Below, piece after piece: positions 16,982 through 25,067 of a stretch of 64,000 nucleotides of DNA. A program made the translations under genes and the position numbers. This DNA comes from an uncultured Clostridia bacterium. Its GTDB lineage: Bacteria; Bacillota; Clostridia; Lachnospirales; CAG-274. The notes under the pieces were generated by a model. The model did not search any database. It was not told where the DNA came from and worked only from the letters and a program-made list of their open reading frames with translations. How positions within the stretch are numbered: the stretch's first letter is position 1; each line of letters begins with the position of its first letter. The DNA is taken from the NCBI GenBank assembly GCA_947585865.1, contig CANPXH010000010.1, forward strand, positions 1 to 64,000, read 5' to 3'.

Positions 16982-17350
16982 ATGATTAGAAAGCCATCAC
17001 GTGCCGATGCCAGAATGAAGCGTCATTACAGACTTCGCAACAACATCTCAGGCACGGCAGAAAGACCGAGATTGGCAGTATTCAGATCAAATATGCACAT
17101 ATATGCGCAGATCATAGATGATACAGTTGGCAATACACTTTGTGCTGCATCTACAGTTGAGAAGGACATCAAGGCTAAGCTTGAAAAGACCAATGACGTA
17201 GAGGCAGCAAAGGTCGTAGGCGAGGCTGTAGCTAAGAAGGCAATTGAAAAGGGTATCACCGAGGTGGTATTCGACAGAGGCGGATTTGTATATCATGGTA
17301 AGATACAGGCGTTAGCCGATGCTGCCAGAGAAGCAGGTCTCAAGTTCTAA
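16982..17350 (+). CDS. rplR: Ribosomal protein L18
   Basis: 122 residues. The start [19 protein letters not shown] and [20 protein letters not shown] are typical, as is the C-terminal AREAGLKF. It binds 5S rRNA together with L5. It lies seventeen bases after rplF, with AAAGGAG. Confidence 0.98.
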   Translation: MIRKPSRADARMKRHYRLRNNISGTAERPRLAVFRSNMHIYAQIIDDTVGNTLCAASTVEKDIKAKLEKTNDVEAAKVVGEAVAKKAIEKGITEVVFDRGGFVYHGKIQALADAAREAGLKF

Positions 17351-17365
17351 GTAGGAGGGAAAGAC

Positions 17366-17872
17366 GTGAGAAATAAAATCGATGCAAGTACTCTTGATCT
17401 CAAGGACAAGGTCGTGACCATCAAGAGAGTAACAAAGGTTGTTAAGGGCGGTCGTACTTTCCGTTTTGCTGCTTTGGTAGTAGTAGGCGATGAAAATGGT
17501 CATGTCGGCGTCGGCTTAGGCAAGGCTATGGAAATCCCCGATGCTATCCGCAAGGGTAAGGACGATGCGACCAAGCACCTTATATATGTTGAAAGAAATG
17601 AAAACAACAGTATTTATCACGAGATCTACGGTAAGTTCGGAAGCTCAAGCGTTCTTCTTAAGCCTGCTCCGGAAGGTACAGGCGTTATTGCGGGCGGTCC
17701 TGCAAGAGCCGTTATAGAATTGGCAGGTATCAAGAATATCAGAACAAAGTCTTTAGGCTCAAGAAACAAGAAAAACGTTGTTAACGCTACACTTGAAGGA
17801 CTTGCTGCAGCTACTTCTCCCGAGAAGGCAGCAAGACTTCGTGGCAAGACTGTGGAAGAAATAATGGGCTAA
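17366..17872 (+). CDS. rpsE: Ribosomal protein S5
   Basis: 168 residues from a GTG start behind AGGAGGG. The dsRNA-binding domain stretch [20 protein letters not shown] and the C-terminal domain with [19 protein letters not shown] are complete. S5 contributes to decoding accuracy. Confidence 0.98.
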   Translation: MRNKIDASTLDLKDKVVTIKRVTKVVKGGRTFRFAALVVVGDENGHVGVGLGKAMEIPDAIRKGKDDATKHLIYVERNENNSIYHEIYGKFGSSSVLLKPAPEGTGVIAGGPARAVIELAGIKNIRTKSLGSRNKKNVVNATLEGLAAATSPEKAARLRGKTVEEIMG

Positions 17873-17887
17873 GGGAGGATACTTAAA

Positions 17888-18061
17888 ATGTTAAAGATAA
17901 CTTTGGTTAAGTCTACAATAGGTGCTATCCCTAAGCACAGGAAGACTGTACAGGCTCTTGGCTTGAGAAAGCCGGGCAATACTGTTGAGCAGCAGGACAA
18001 TGCTGCTATTAGAGGTATGATAGATCAGGTAAGACATCTGGTCAAGGTAGAAGAAATCTGA
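17888..18061 (+). CDS. rpmD: Ribosomal protein L30
   Basis: 57 residues, full length for bacterial L30: it starts [20 protein letters not shown], has the [10 protein letters not shown] turn and ends with [16 protein letters not shown] precedes ATG 17888. The position between rpsE and rplO is canonical. It is easily missed because of its size. Confidence 0.96.
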   Translation: MLKITLVKSTIGAIPKHRKTVQALGLRKPGNTVEQQDNAAIRGMIDQVRHLVKVEEI

Positions 18062-18078
18062 TTAAGGAGGTGTATCCA

Positions 18079-18522
18079 ATGTTATTAAGTGATTTAAGAC
18101 CTGCCGAAGGCTCAAGATCCGACAAGTTCAGAACAGGCAGAGGTCATGGCTCAGGCAATGGCAAAACAGCCGGCAAAGGACACAAGGGTCAGAACGCACG
18201 TTCAGGCGGCGGCGTAAGACCGGGCTTCGAGGGCGGTCAGATGCCTCTTTACAGAAGAATTCCCAAGAGAGGTTTCAAGTGTATAAATACTAAGGACATT
18301 GTTGCCATAAACATCAGTCTTTTAAATGACAGATTTGAAGATGGTGAGGTCGTTGATGCTCAGGCATTGATGAATAAGGGTATAATAAGCCATGTAAGAG
18401 ACGGTGTAAAGGTTTTGGGCAACGGTGAGCTCAGCAAGAAGCTTACTGTTCAGGTAAACTATTTCAGCGCTTCAGCTAAGGAGAAGATCGAGGCTGCCGG
18501 CGGAAAAGCTGAGGTGATTTAA
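18079..18522 (+). CDS. rplO: Ribosomal protein L15
   Basis: 147 residues from ATG 18079, eight bases after AAGGAGG; a GTG at 18070 overlaps the Shine-Dalgarno and is rejected. The start [13 protein letters not shown], the Gly/Arg-rich loop and the RIPKRGF motif are typical. Its stop abuts the secY start. Confidence 0.97.
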   Translation: MLLSDLRPAEGSRSDKFRTGRGHGSGNGKTAGKGHKGQNARSGGGVRPGFEGGQMPLYRRIPKRGFKCINTKDIVAINISLLNDRFEDGEVVDAQALMNKGIISHVRDGVKVLGNGELSKKLTVQVNYFSASAKEKIEAAGGKAEVI

Positions 18523-19782
18523 TTGTTAAGCGTATTAAGAAATGCTTTTGCAGTTAAGGAGATACGTACTAAAATACTTTATATGCTTTTAGTGCTCTTT
18601 TTAGTAAGGATCGGTACTCACCTTCCGATCCCCGGTCTTGATGTAAACGCTCTTGCAAATACAGACACCACCAATACCTTGTATTCTCTCATTACGGGAG
18701 GCAATTACGGTACAGTATTTGCTATGGGTATCGGACCATATATCAACGCCTCCATCATTATGCAGCTTTTAACGGTTGCTATACCCAAGCTGGAGGAAAT
18801 AAGCAAAGACGGAGAGGAAGGCAGAAAGAAGATATCACAGTATACAAGAATATCTGCCGTTCTCCTTTCAATACTTCAGGGCTCAGGTCAGATATATACT
18901 GTTCATACAGCCTTTGTTCATCCTAACTGGTTCGTATACATCGTTGGCCTTATTACAATGGTCACAGGTACGATATTCATAATGTGGTTAGGTGAAAAGC
19001 TTACTGATGTAGGTATAGGCAACGGTGCTTCATTCATAATCTTTGCCAATATCCTTCAGAATCTCGATGACGGTATAAAGGCTCTTGCCGTTATGGCACA
19101 GGGCCGTTCAATGGGCTGGCTCATTATAATAGTAATACTTGTGGTTTTGGCACTTGCTATGGCATTTGTTATTTTCGTACAAGACGGCGAAAGAAGGATA
19201 CCTGTCCAGTATTCAAAGAAGCTGGTAGGCAACAGATATTTAGGCGGACAGAGCTCATATATTCCTATCAAGGTAAATATTGCAGGCGTTATGTCCATAA
19301 TCTTTGCCATATCACTTTTGCAGTTCCCACAGACTATAAATCAGCTTATACAGAGCAATATTTTAGGCAGGATAAGCAGATGGCTTTCATTTGATTACTT
19401 TATAAAGGGTGTGCTTCCCTTTGGTACCATATTGTATGTTATTCTTATATTCTGTTTCACATTCTTCTACACATCATTCTCATTCAACCCTGTAGAGGTC
19501 GCAGAGAATATGAAGAAGAGCGGCGGCTTTATCCCCGGCATAAGACCCGGCAAGCCTACCTCAGATTATATTCAGACTATAGTTGACAGAGTTTCACTTA
19601 TAGGCGCTATAGCTTATGCGCTCATAGCTCTTTTGCCTATAGTTTTGGAATGGGTAACAGGTATGAATATGGGCTTTGGAGGAACTACTCTCCTTATCGT
19701 ATCAGGTGTTGCTCTTGAGCTTGTAAAACAGCTTCAGACACAGCTTATAATGCGTCATTATAAGGGATTTTTAAATGATTGA
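18523..19782 (+). CDS. secY: Protein translocase subunit SecY
   Basis: 419 residues with ten membrane helices, family length. The start is TTG directly after the rplO stop, with GAGGTGA inside the rplO end as ribosome binding site. Recognisable stretches are RIGTHLPIPGLD, MGIGPYINASIIMQLL (plug and helix 2 region), the cytoplasmic loop PVQYSKK and, near the C-terminus, SGGFIPGIRPGKPT. It forms the SecYEG channel. Confidence 0.98.
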   Translation: MLSVLRNAFAVKEIRTKILYMLLVLFLVRIGTHLPIPGLDVNALANTDTTNTLYSLITGGNYGTVFAMGIGPYINASIIMQLLTVAIPKLEEISKDGEEGRKKISQYTRISAVLLSILQGSGQIYTVHTAFVHPNWFVYIVGLITMVTGTIFIMWLGEKLTDVGIGNGASFIIFANILQNLDDGIKALAVMAQGRSMGWLIIIVILVVLALAMAFVIFVQDGERRIPVQYSKKLVGNRYLGGQSSYIPIKVNIAGVMSIIFAISLLQFPQTINQLIQSNILGRISRWLSFDYFIKGVLPFGTILYVILIFCFTFFYTSFSFNPVEVAENMKKSGGFIPGIRPGKPTSDYIQTIVDRVSLIGAIAYALIALLPIVLEWVTGMNMGFGGTTLLIVSGVALELVKQLQTQLIMRHYKGFLND

Positions 19783-19785
19783 TCC

Positions 19786-19864
19786 ATAGGCCGTGCCTAT
19801 GTGTGATAAGAAGGTTGAAATATGCTATGTCTGAAATGCTCATGCATTTCAGATAAGCATATTT
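19786..19864 (+). other. Two hairpins between secY and adk
   Basis: CATAGGC-cgt-GCCTATG comes first. A long hairpin follows: AATATGCT with AGCATATT closing, and TCTGAAATGC-tcat-GCATTTCAGA inside. No T run follows, so this is probably an mRNA processing or stability element rather than a terminator. Confidence 0.6.
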
Positions 19865-19881
19865 ACAAAGGGGGATATGAA

Positions 19882-20520
19882 ATGAAATTAGTTCTTATAG
19901 GCTGCCCCGGCGCAGGAAAGGGCACACAGGCTAAGATGCTTTCCAAGAAATTTGACATAGCTCATATTTCCACAGGCGATCTCTTAAGAGAGCAGATGAA
20001 AAAGGGCACCGAGCTTGGTAAAAGGGTCAGCGAGATAATGAATACAGGCGGTCTTGTATCCGATGATATAGTATCCGCAATGCTTGCGGATAGGATAAAA
20101 GAAGATGACTGCAAAAAGGGATACATACTTGACGGTTATCCCAGAAACGTAGCTCAGGCACAGGGTCTTGACGATATAACAGGCCCACTCGACAAGGTCA
20201 TATGTTACGAAGTGGCAGATGATGTTATAGTGGATCGTATGACAGGCAGAAGAAGCTGCCCCGAATGTGGCAGGATGTATCATATTGCATACAATCCGCC
20301 TAAGATCCAAAATAAATGCGATGAATGCGGCGCTGAGCTAATACAAAGAAAGGATGACAATGAGGAAACTGTTTTAAACAGACTCAAGGTCTATCATGAG
20401 ACCACTGCTCCCGTTATAGACTATTACAGGAACAGAGGTATTTTAATGACAGTCAGCGGCGTTGGTGATATTGAAGAGATCTTCAATAAGGTTGCCTCTG
20501 CTCTTGAGGGAATAAACTAA
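19882..20520 (+). CDS. adk: Adenylate kinase, zinc-lid type
   Basis: 212 residues from ATG 19882, seven bases after GGGGG; an upstream ATG at 19822 lies within the hairpin and lacks a Shine-Dalgarno. The P-loop is GCPGAGKGTQA (about residues 7-17). The LID carries four cysteines (CPECG and CDECG), so it binds zinc as in many Gram-positives. DGYPRN is the AMP-binding signature. It keeps the adenine nucleotide pool balanced. Confidence 0.97.
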   Translation: MKLVLIGCPGAGKGTQAKMLSKKFDIAHISTGDLLREQMKKGTELGKRVSEIMNTGGLVSDDIVSAMLADRIKEDDCKKGYILDGYPRNVAQAQGLDDITGPLDKVICYEVADDVIVDRMTGRRSCPECGRMYHIAYNPPKIQNKCDECGAELIQRKDDNEETVLNRLKVYHETTAPVIDYYRNRGILMTVSGVGDIEEIFNKVASALEGIN

Positions 20521-21269
20521 TGTCCATAACGATCAAAAAGGAAGTACATATAGAGGCAATGCGTTTGGCGGGCAGAATAACCGGGGAGACACTCAATCTT
20601 CTTGAAAAGGAAATAAGGCCCGGCATTACCACTGCACAGCTTGATAAAATAGCAGAGGATTATATAAGGTCAAGAGGTGCGGTCCCTTCGTTTAAAGGTC
20701 TATATGGTTATCCCGCCTCAATATGCGCCTCAGTCAATAATGAAGTGATACACGGCATTCCGAATGGCAGAGTCCTTGAGGAAGGCGATATGATAAGCAT
20801 TGACACGGGAGCATATATAAAAGGCTTTCACGGCGATGCGGCAAGGACATTTGCCGTAGGCAGCATATCTGCCGAAAGGCAGAAGCTTATTGATGTCACA
20901 AGGGAAAGCTTTTTCAGAGGTATAGAATATGCAAAAGAAGGTAATCATTTATCTGAGATATCCTCGGCCATACAGGATTATGCTGAGGCCAATGGATTCT
21001 CTATAGTGCGTGATTACGTTGGGCATGGCATCGGAAGAGAAATGCACGAGGATCCCGAAGTACCCAATTACAGAAGGGGAAAATTGGGTCCAAGGCTCAT
21101 AAAGGGCATGACGATAGCTGTTGAGCCTATGCTTACCATAGGCAGCTTTAGAGTAAAGACTTTGAAAAACGGCTGGACTGTGGTGACAAAGGATGGCAGC
21201 GATTCCGCCCATTATGAAAATACGGTTCTCATTACTGATGGTGAGCCTGAGCTTTTTACCTTAGTGTAG
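20520..21269 (+). CDS. map: Methionine aminopeptidase, type I
   Basis: 249 residues. It removes the initiator methionine. Metal ligands are visible: D in SIDTGAYIKGFHGDAART (two aspartates), H in YVGHGIGREMHEDP, E in AVEPMLT and E in HYENTVLI. The substrate histidine is in VIHGIPN. It starts one base inside the adk stop (TAATG), a coupled pair found in many Firmicutes. Confidence 0.97.
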   Translation: MSITIKKEVHIEAMRLAGRITGETLNLLEKEIRPGITTAQLDKIAEDYIRSRGAVPSFKGLYGYPASICASVNNEVIHGIPNGRVLEEGDMISIDTGAYIKGFHGDAARTFAVGSISAERQKLIDVTRESFFRGIEYAKEGNHLSEISSAIQDYAEANGFSIVRDYVGHGIGREMHEDPEVPNYRRGKLGPRLIKGMTIAVEPMLTIGSFRVKTLKNGWTVVTKDGSDSAHYENTVLITDGEPELFTLV

Positions 21270-21303
21270 CCGATGTACGGCTTGTGTTTGGGGTGAAGGA
21301 ATA

Positions 21304-21579
21304 ATGTATTCAAGTGACCGGTCAAAGGGTCAGATAGTTTTTTCAAAAAGCGGCCGTGACAAAGGAATGGCATTTATAGTCTGCGACTATGACGAAGACT
21401 ATGTGTTTTTGGCAGACGGCAGGCTGAGGAAGCTTGAAAGACCCAAGAAGAAGAAAATGATCCACATTCAGATCACTCACGATGTAGATGAGGATATAAA
21501 AAACAAACTGGAAAACGGAGAACATATTTTGGATTCCGACATAAGAAAAGCTTTGGCAAAGTATAATAACAGAATGTAA
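21304..21579 (+). CDS. KOW-domain RNA-binding protein (L14e-like)
   Basis: 91 residues. The N-terminal half has a KOW-like motif (GQIVFSKSGRDKGMAFIV), and the middle is very basic (RKLERPKKKKMIHIQITH). A small protein of this kind between map and infA is common in Clostridia and is thought to be ribosome-associated; its exact job is unknown. A GAAGGAA Shine-Dalgarno precedes ATG 21304. Confidence 0.8.
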   Translation: MYSSDRSKGQIVFSKSGRDKGMAFIVCDYDEDYVFLADGRLRKLERPKKKKMIHIQITHDVDEDIKNKLENGEHILDSDIRKALAKYNNRM

Positions 21580-21604
21580 CAGATTGTGAAGGAGGTAGAG
21601 AGCC

Positions 21605-21823
21605 TTGGCAAAGGACGATGTAATTGAAGTAGAAGGCACTGTCCTTGATAAGCTTCCAAACGCTATGTTCCGGGTAGAACTGGACAACGGACATAATATT
21701 ATTGCTCATATCTCAGGTAAGCTAAGAAAGAACTTTATAAGGATAATACCGGGCGACAGAGTCAAGCTTGAAATGTCACCCTACGACCTTACAAAGGGCA
21801 GGATCACCTGGAGAGGCAAATGA
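21605..21823 (+). CDS. infA: Translation initiation factor IF-1
   Basis: 72 residues, exact family length, read from a TTG start with AAGGAGG upstream. The OB-fold stretch [20 protein letters not shown] and [14 protein letters not shown] are diagnostic. It blocks the A site of the 30S during initiation. Confidence 0.97.
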   Translation: MAKDDVIEVEGTVLDKLPNAMFRVELDNGHNIIAHISGKLRKNFIRIIPGDRVKLEMSPYDLTKGRITWRGK

Positions 21824-21839
21824 GAAAGGAGAATATACA

Positions 21840-21953
21840 ATGAAAGTTAGACCATCTGTTAAGCCAATGTGCGAAAAGTGCAGAGTAATAAAGAGAAAGG
21901 GCGCTATCAGAGTTATCTGCGATAATCCTAAGCATAAGCAGAGACAGGGCTGA
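21840..21953 (+). CDS. rpmJ: Ribosomal protein L36, zinc form
   Basis: 37 residues: it starts [20 protein letters not shown] and ends NPKHKQRQG. Cys-x2-Cys, one further Cys and a His bind zinc. AAAGGAG precedes ATG 21840. It is the last gene before a terminator and a 1.5-kb non-coding block. Confidence 0.96.
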   Translation: MKVRPSVKPMCEKCRVIKRKGAIRVICDNPKHKQRQG

Positions 21954-21977
21954 TATCCCTTGGAGAAATATGGAAAT

Positions 21978-22003
21978 GGCAAGGTTCACGCCTTGCCTTT
22001 TCT
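21978..22003 (+). terminator. Terminator after rpmJ
   Basis: GGCAAGG-ttcacg-CCTTGCC (21978-21997) followed by TTTTCTT. It splits the spc part from the alpha part of the ribosomal superoperon. Confidence 0.8.
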
Positions 22004-22073
22004 TAGTTATTAGGTTTGAATAGTTGCTTTAAAAAGCAGCACAAACTTTTATTTGTCAAACTTTTTTGTTTGT

Positions 22074-22376
22074 CTTACTTTAAAAAGTAAGCAAATTTAT
22101 ATGTACTTTTTTGCGAAAAAAGTACCAAAAACATTCAGTGCTTTTTGCTTTGGAAATCCCATATTTTTTATATAAACTTTATTTATCTTACTTTAAAAAG
22201 TAGACAAATTTATATGTACTTTTTTACGAAAAAAGTACCAAAAACGTGGGAACCTTCCGATGGTTCCCACACCCTCCGAACGGCTTTTGGGGTACGAAAT
22301 TATCTTATTGCATACCTTCTGACCCCAAAAGAATCGGGCTCCCACTTAGCCACGTTGCGGCTGTGGGAGGTGAGAC
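22074..22376 (-). repeat. Composite hairpin element, inverted copy (unit I)
   Basis: Modules in plus-strand order: CTTACTTT-aa-AAAGTAAG (22074-22091), GTACTTTTTT-gcg-AAAAAAGTAC (22103-22125), a second GTAC hairpin (22216-22238), GTGGGAACC-ttccgat-GGTTCCCAC (22246-22270), CTTTTGGGG/CCCCAAAAG (22284-22331), and CTCCCAC/GTGGGAG enclosing AGCC/GGCT (22339-22369). This is the reverse order and orientation of the unit at 22961-23143. The loop of the GTGGG hairpin is the complement of that in the other copies, while its stem differs with matching changes on both sides. Confidence 0.75.
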
Positions 22377-22561
22377 TTCACATAAATATTAGCTTTTCAA
22401 ATTGAAAAGCCTTAAGACTTGGACAGGCAGTATCTTTTAGTGGCACGACTGATTTCAGACTCATAATTTTTATTTGTCTTATTTTCTAAAGTAAGATAAA
22501 GTTCATATCTGTTTTATAAGTAACTTCACTGAGAAGTTTCTCCTTCTGCCGACCGCAATCA

Positions 22562-22618
22562 GCACTTTTGCCTTTGGCAAAAGCCACTCTAGCGAGTGGC
22601 CGATAAATCTTTCGGTGC
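22562..22618 (-). repeat. Four-arm hairpin repeat, copy D, nested in unit II
   Basis: Reverse orientation relative to copy A. Arms: CTTTTGCC-ttt-GGCAAAAG (22565-22583), CCACTC-tagc-GAGTGG, and CCGA/TCGG around a TAAATCTT loop, closed by GCA/TGC. Two of the three arms differ from copy A in sequence but keep full pairing. Confidence 0.75.
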
Positions 22619-22775
22619 AATAGTGGTCAGGCAGAAGCCCTGCATCTTTTGGGGTCAAAAGTTACAGAATAAGATAACTTTGAGCCCCAAAAGCCGTTTA
22701 AGGGGCTGGTCGTATCACTTCGTGATACTGCTCGCCTAAGCAACCAAGGTGTGGGGAGAATCGGAACTCCCCATT

Positions 22776-22831
22776 GCACGGAAAGACTTATCCGACGGCC
22801 GTAGGCCGGCTTTCGGCGAAGCCGAAAGTGC
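22776..22831 (+). repeat. Four-arm hairpin repeat, copy B
   Basis: Almost identical to copy A at 1-56; the only change is one base in the triloop of the second arm (GTA for GAA). It sits between the GTGGGGAG hairpin and the GTAC hairpin of unit II, a junction that is uninterrupted in unit III. Confidence 0.8.
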
Positions 22832-22960
22832 TGAGTGTTTTTGGTACTTTTTTCGCAAAAAAGTACAAATAAATTTGCTTACTTTCTAAAGTAAGACAAA
22901 TAAAAATTTATATTATGAATAGAGATACCAAATGAATACAAAATTTACTTGAAACTTCTC

Positions 22961-23143
22961 CTCCCACAGCCGCAACGTGGCTAAGTGGGAGCCCTGCTTC
23001 TTTTGGGGTCAAAAGTTACAGAATAAGATAACTTCGAGCCCCAAAAGCCGTTTAAGGGGTGTGGGGAGAATCGGAACTCCCCACGTTTTTGGTACTTTTT
23101 TCGCAAAAAAGTACAAATAAATTTGCTTACTTTTTAAAGTAAG
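22961..23143 (+). repeat. Composite hairpin element, uninterrupted copy (unit III)
   Basis: Four modules in a row: CTCCCAC-AGCC...GGCT-aa-GTGGGAG (22961-22991), CTTTTGGGG...CCCCAAAAG with an inner AAGTTA/TAACTT (23000-23047), GTGGGGAG-aatcggaa-CTCCCCAC (23061-23084), then GTACTTTTTT-cgc-AAAAAAGTAC (23092-23114) with CTTACTTT-tt-AAAGTAAG (23126-23143). This is probably the ancestral form of the composite. Confidence 0.75.
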
Positions 23144-23235
23144 ATAAAATTCATAATATTCTTGAAGGAAAAAAGGCTGCAATAAAATATTGAACAAAAC
23201 GCAGAATTGTTTACAAAAAATTTACAATAAAAATG

Positions 23236-23264
23236 TTGCTTTAGCAACCAAAGTATGGTATACT
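23236..23264 (+). promoter_or_regulatory. Promoter of the rpsM-rpsK-rpsD-rpoA-rplQ operon
   Basis: TTGCTT (23236-23241), a 17-nt spacer and TATACT (23259-23264). With the terminator after rpmJ, this makes the alpha operon an independent transcript. Confidence 0.75.
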
Positions 23265-23270
23265 TTATCC

Positions 23271-23447
23271 TTGGTAACTATTCATTTAATGGCTGAATTT
23301 ATATGGTTTCAGAGGGTTCAGAGCCCTTGCAGGCCTCAAGTACCGTTCCGAGACGCGGCTGCCCCGGAATACGCATTTCAAAGCCTTAGATCGAATATTA
23401 TACCGAGAAAACTATTAAATATATCTTAATGAAAGAGGTGTAATTGA
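23271..23447 (+). ncRNA. Leader of the alpha operon
   Basis: About 175 non-coding nucleotides with short stems such as AGGG/CCCT and TTCCG/CGGAA. In enterobacteria the alpha-operon leader binds S4 for feedback control. A similar role here is possible, but no known leader motif was recognised. Confidence 0.35.
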
Positions 23448-23816
23448 ATGGCTCGTATCGCAGGTGTAGATTTACCCAGAGAAAAGCGTATCGAAATTGG
23501 TCTTACTTATGTATATGGTATCGGAAGGTCAAGTTCTCAGAGGATATTATCCGAAGCAGGCGTTGACCCGGACACCAGAGTAAGAGACCTTACAGATGAT
23601 GAGGTAGCAAAGATAAGAGATATAATTGCTGAATCTCAGACTGTTGAGGGTGATTTAAGAAGAGAAACTGCTCTTAATATCAAGCGTCTTGTTGAGATCG
23701 GATGCTACAGAGGTATTCGTCACAGAAAGGGTCTTCCCGTAAGAGGACAGAAGACAAAGACAAACGCAAGAACTAGAAAAGGTCCCAGAAGAACTGTTGC
23801 GAATAAGAAGAAATAA
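23448..23816 (+). CDS. rpsM: Ribosomal protein S13
   Basis: 122 residues. It starts [20 protein letters not shown]; the helix-two-turns-helix region [12 protein letters not shown] and the basic tail [20 protein letters not shown] are typical. It bridges to the 50S (B1). GAAAGAGGTG lies before ATG 23448. Confidence 0.98.
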   Translation: MARIAGVDLPREKRIEIGLTYVYGIGRSSSQRILSEAGVDPDTRVRDLTDDEVAKIRDIIAESQTVEGDLRRETALNIKRLVEIGCYRGIRHRKGLPVRGQKTKTNARTRKGPRRTVANKKK

Positions 23817-23851
23817 TCAATTATTGATATTGATTTAAGGAGGTTAATCAA

Positions 23852-24253
23852 ATGGCTAAGAAGACAGTTAGAAAAGCCGGAGGCCGCAGACGTCGTGACA
23901 GGAGAGTTGTGGAACGTGGTCAGGCTCATATACAGTCAACTTTTAATAATACTATTGTAACTATTACAGATGCTGCCGGCAATGCTCTTTCATGGGCAAG
24001 CGCAGGCGAATTAGGCTTCAGAGGTTCAAAGAAGTCTACTCCATATGCTGCTCAGATGGCAGCGGAGAAGGCAGCAGGCGCTGCAAAGGACTATGGTTTA
24101 AAGACCGTAGAAGTATTTGTAAAGGGTCCGGGCAGCGGCAGAGAAGCTGCTATCAGAGCGTTACAGGCTGCCGGCCTTGACGTAACTCTTATCAAAGACG
24201 TAACTCCCGTTCCTCATAACGGATGCAGACCGCCTAAGAGAAGAAGAGTATAA
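23852..24253 (+). CDS. rpsK: Ribosomal protein S11
   Basis: 133 residues. [40 protein letters not shown] and the end [12 protein letters not shown] are diagnostic. It forms part of the E-site platform. AAGGAGG precedes ATG 23852. Confidence 0.98.
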   Translation: MAKKTVRKAGGRRRRDRRVVERGQAHIQSTFNNTIVTITDAAGNALSWASAGELGFRGSKKSTPYAAQMAAEKAAGAAKDYGLKTVEVFVKGPGSGREAAIRALQAAGLDVTLIKDVTPVPHNGCRPPKRRRV

Positions 24254-24310
24254 TTCGATTTATTTGAATAAGAAAAGGGATATACCCGTCTTTTCAAATA
24301 TGATCGGCGA

Positions 24311-24369
24311 TATGCTTTTGTGTTCGTAGGGATATGAATATATCCTACAGGCGGCAAAACAAAAGCATA
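24311..24369 (+). other. Nested hairpin upstream of rpsD
   Basis: TATGCTTTTGT (24311-24321) pairs perfectly with ACAAAAGCATA (24359-24369). Inside, GTAGGGATAT-gaat-ATATCCTAC (24326-24348) forms a second stem with one bulged G. It fills most of the unusually long 164-nt rpsK-rpsD gap. S4 commonly regulates its own synthesis by binding leader RNA, so this is a candidate S4 site; a mobile hairpin element is the alternative. Confidence 0.6.
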
Positions 24370-24417
24370 GAGTTCTGTTGACTATTTGTTTGATTATATA
24401 AATGGAGGTACTATTTA

Positions 24418-25008
24418 ATGGCTAGAGAGATCGGTCCTATCATTAAAAGATGCAGATACTTAGGCATAGAGCCAAGCGTTCTCGGTTCATCCAAGAAGAT
24501 GGGCAGACGTAAGAGAAATATGCGTAAGTTAAGTGAATACGGTGTTCAGTTAAAGGAAAAGCAGAAGGTAAAGTTCATTTACGGCGTGCTTGAAAAGCAG
24601 TTCAGAAACTTATACGAAAGAGCTGACAAGATGGCAGGTATCACAGGTGAGAATTTACTTATGCTTCTTGAAATGAGACTTGACAGCGTTGTATACAGAT
24701 TAGGCTACGGCCGTACAAGAAAGGAAGCAAGACAGGTCGTAAGACACAATCTTGTTACAGTTAACGGCAAGAAGGCTAACATCCCTTCTATTACATTAAA
24801 GGTCGGAGATGTTATTGAAATTAAGGAAAGTAAGAAAGACCTTCAGAGATTTAAGGACATACTTGAGGTCACTTCCACTCGTATCGTTCCTGAATGGTTA
24901 TCTGCTGACCATGATAGTCTTAAGGGAAGCATCAATGCTCTTCCTAAGAGAGAACAAATGGATTTACCTGTAAACGAAACACTTATTGTCGAGTTGTATT
25001 CTAAGTAA
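24418..25008 (+). CDS. rpsD: Ribosomal protein S4, zinc-free form
   Basis: 196 residues. The N-terminus lacks the CxxC zinc cluster of many S4 proteins (RCRYLGIEPSVLGS). The S4 domain MRLDSVVYRLGYGRTRKEAR is intact. It is a primary 16S binder and an antitermination factor. GGAGGTA precedes ATG 24418. A 164-nt structured gap separates it from rpsK. Confidence 0.97.
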   Translation: MAREIGPIIKRCRYLGIEPSVLGSSKKMGRRKRNMRKLSEYGVQLKEKQKVKFIYGVLEKQFRNLYERADKMAGITGENLLMLLEMRLDSVVYRLGYGRTRKEARQVVRHNLVTVNGKKANIPSITLKVGDVIEIKESKKDLQRFKDILEVTSTRIVPEWLSADHDSLKGSINALPKREQMDLPVNETLIVELYSK

Positions 25009-25067
25009 TAAATTCTTTATAGACATTGTGGTAAATATTTTGATAACTATTGAGGAGGTTGGGTTGA

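Larger units (their letters stand above)
22543..22895 (+). repeat. Composite hairpin element with nested insertions (unit II)
   Basis: Outer stem CTTCTGCC-GACC (22543-22554) pairs with GGTC-a-GGCAGAAG (22625-22637) and encloses a four-arm repeat (22562-22618). CTTTTGGGG/CCCCAAAAG (22646-22693) follows. Next comes an extra hairpin GTATCAC-ttc-GTGATAC (22712-22728), absent from the other units. Then GTGGGGAG-aatcggaa-CTCCCCA (22751-22773), a second four-arm repeat (22776-22831), GTACTTTTTT-cgc-AAAAAAGTAC (22844-22866) and CTTACTTT/AAAGTAAG (22878-22895). The order matches unit III apart from the inserted hairpins. Confidence 0.75.

Noticed and set aside
22145..22405. 86-codon frame in the rpmJ-rpsM block
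   Set aside because: It runs through inverted repeats of the composite element and lacks a ribosome binding site.
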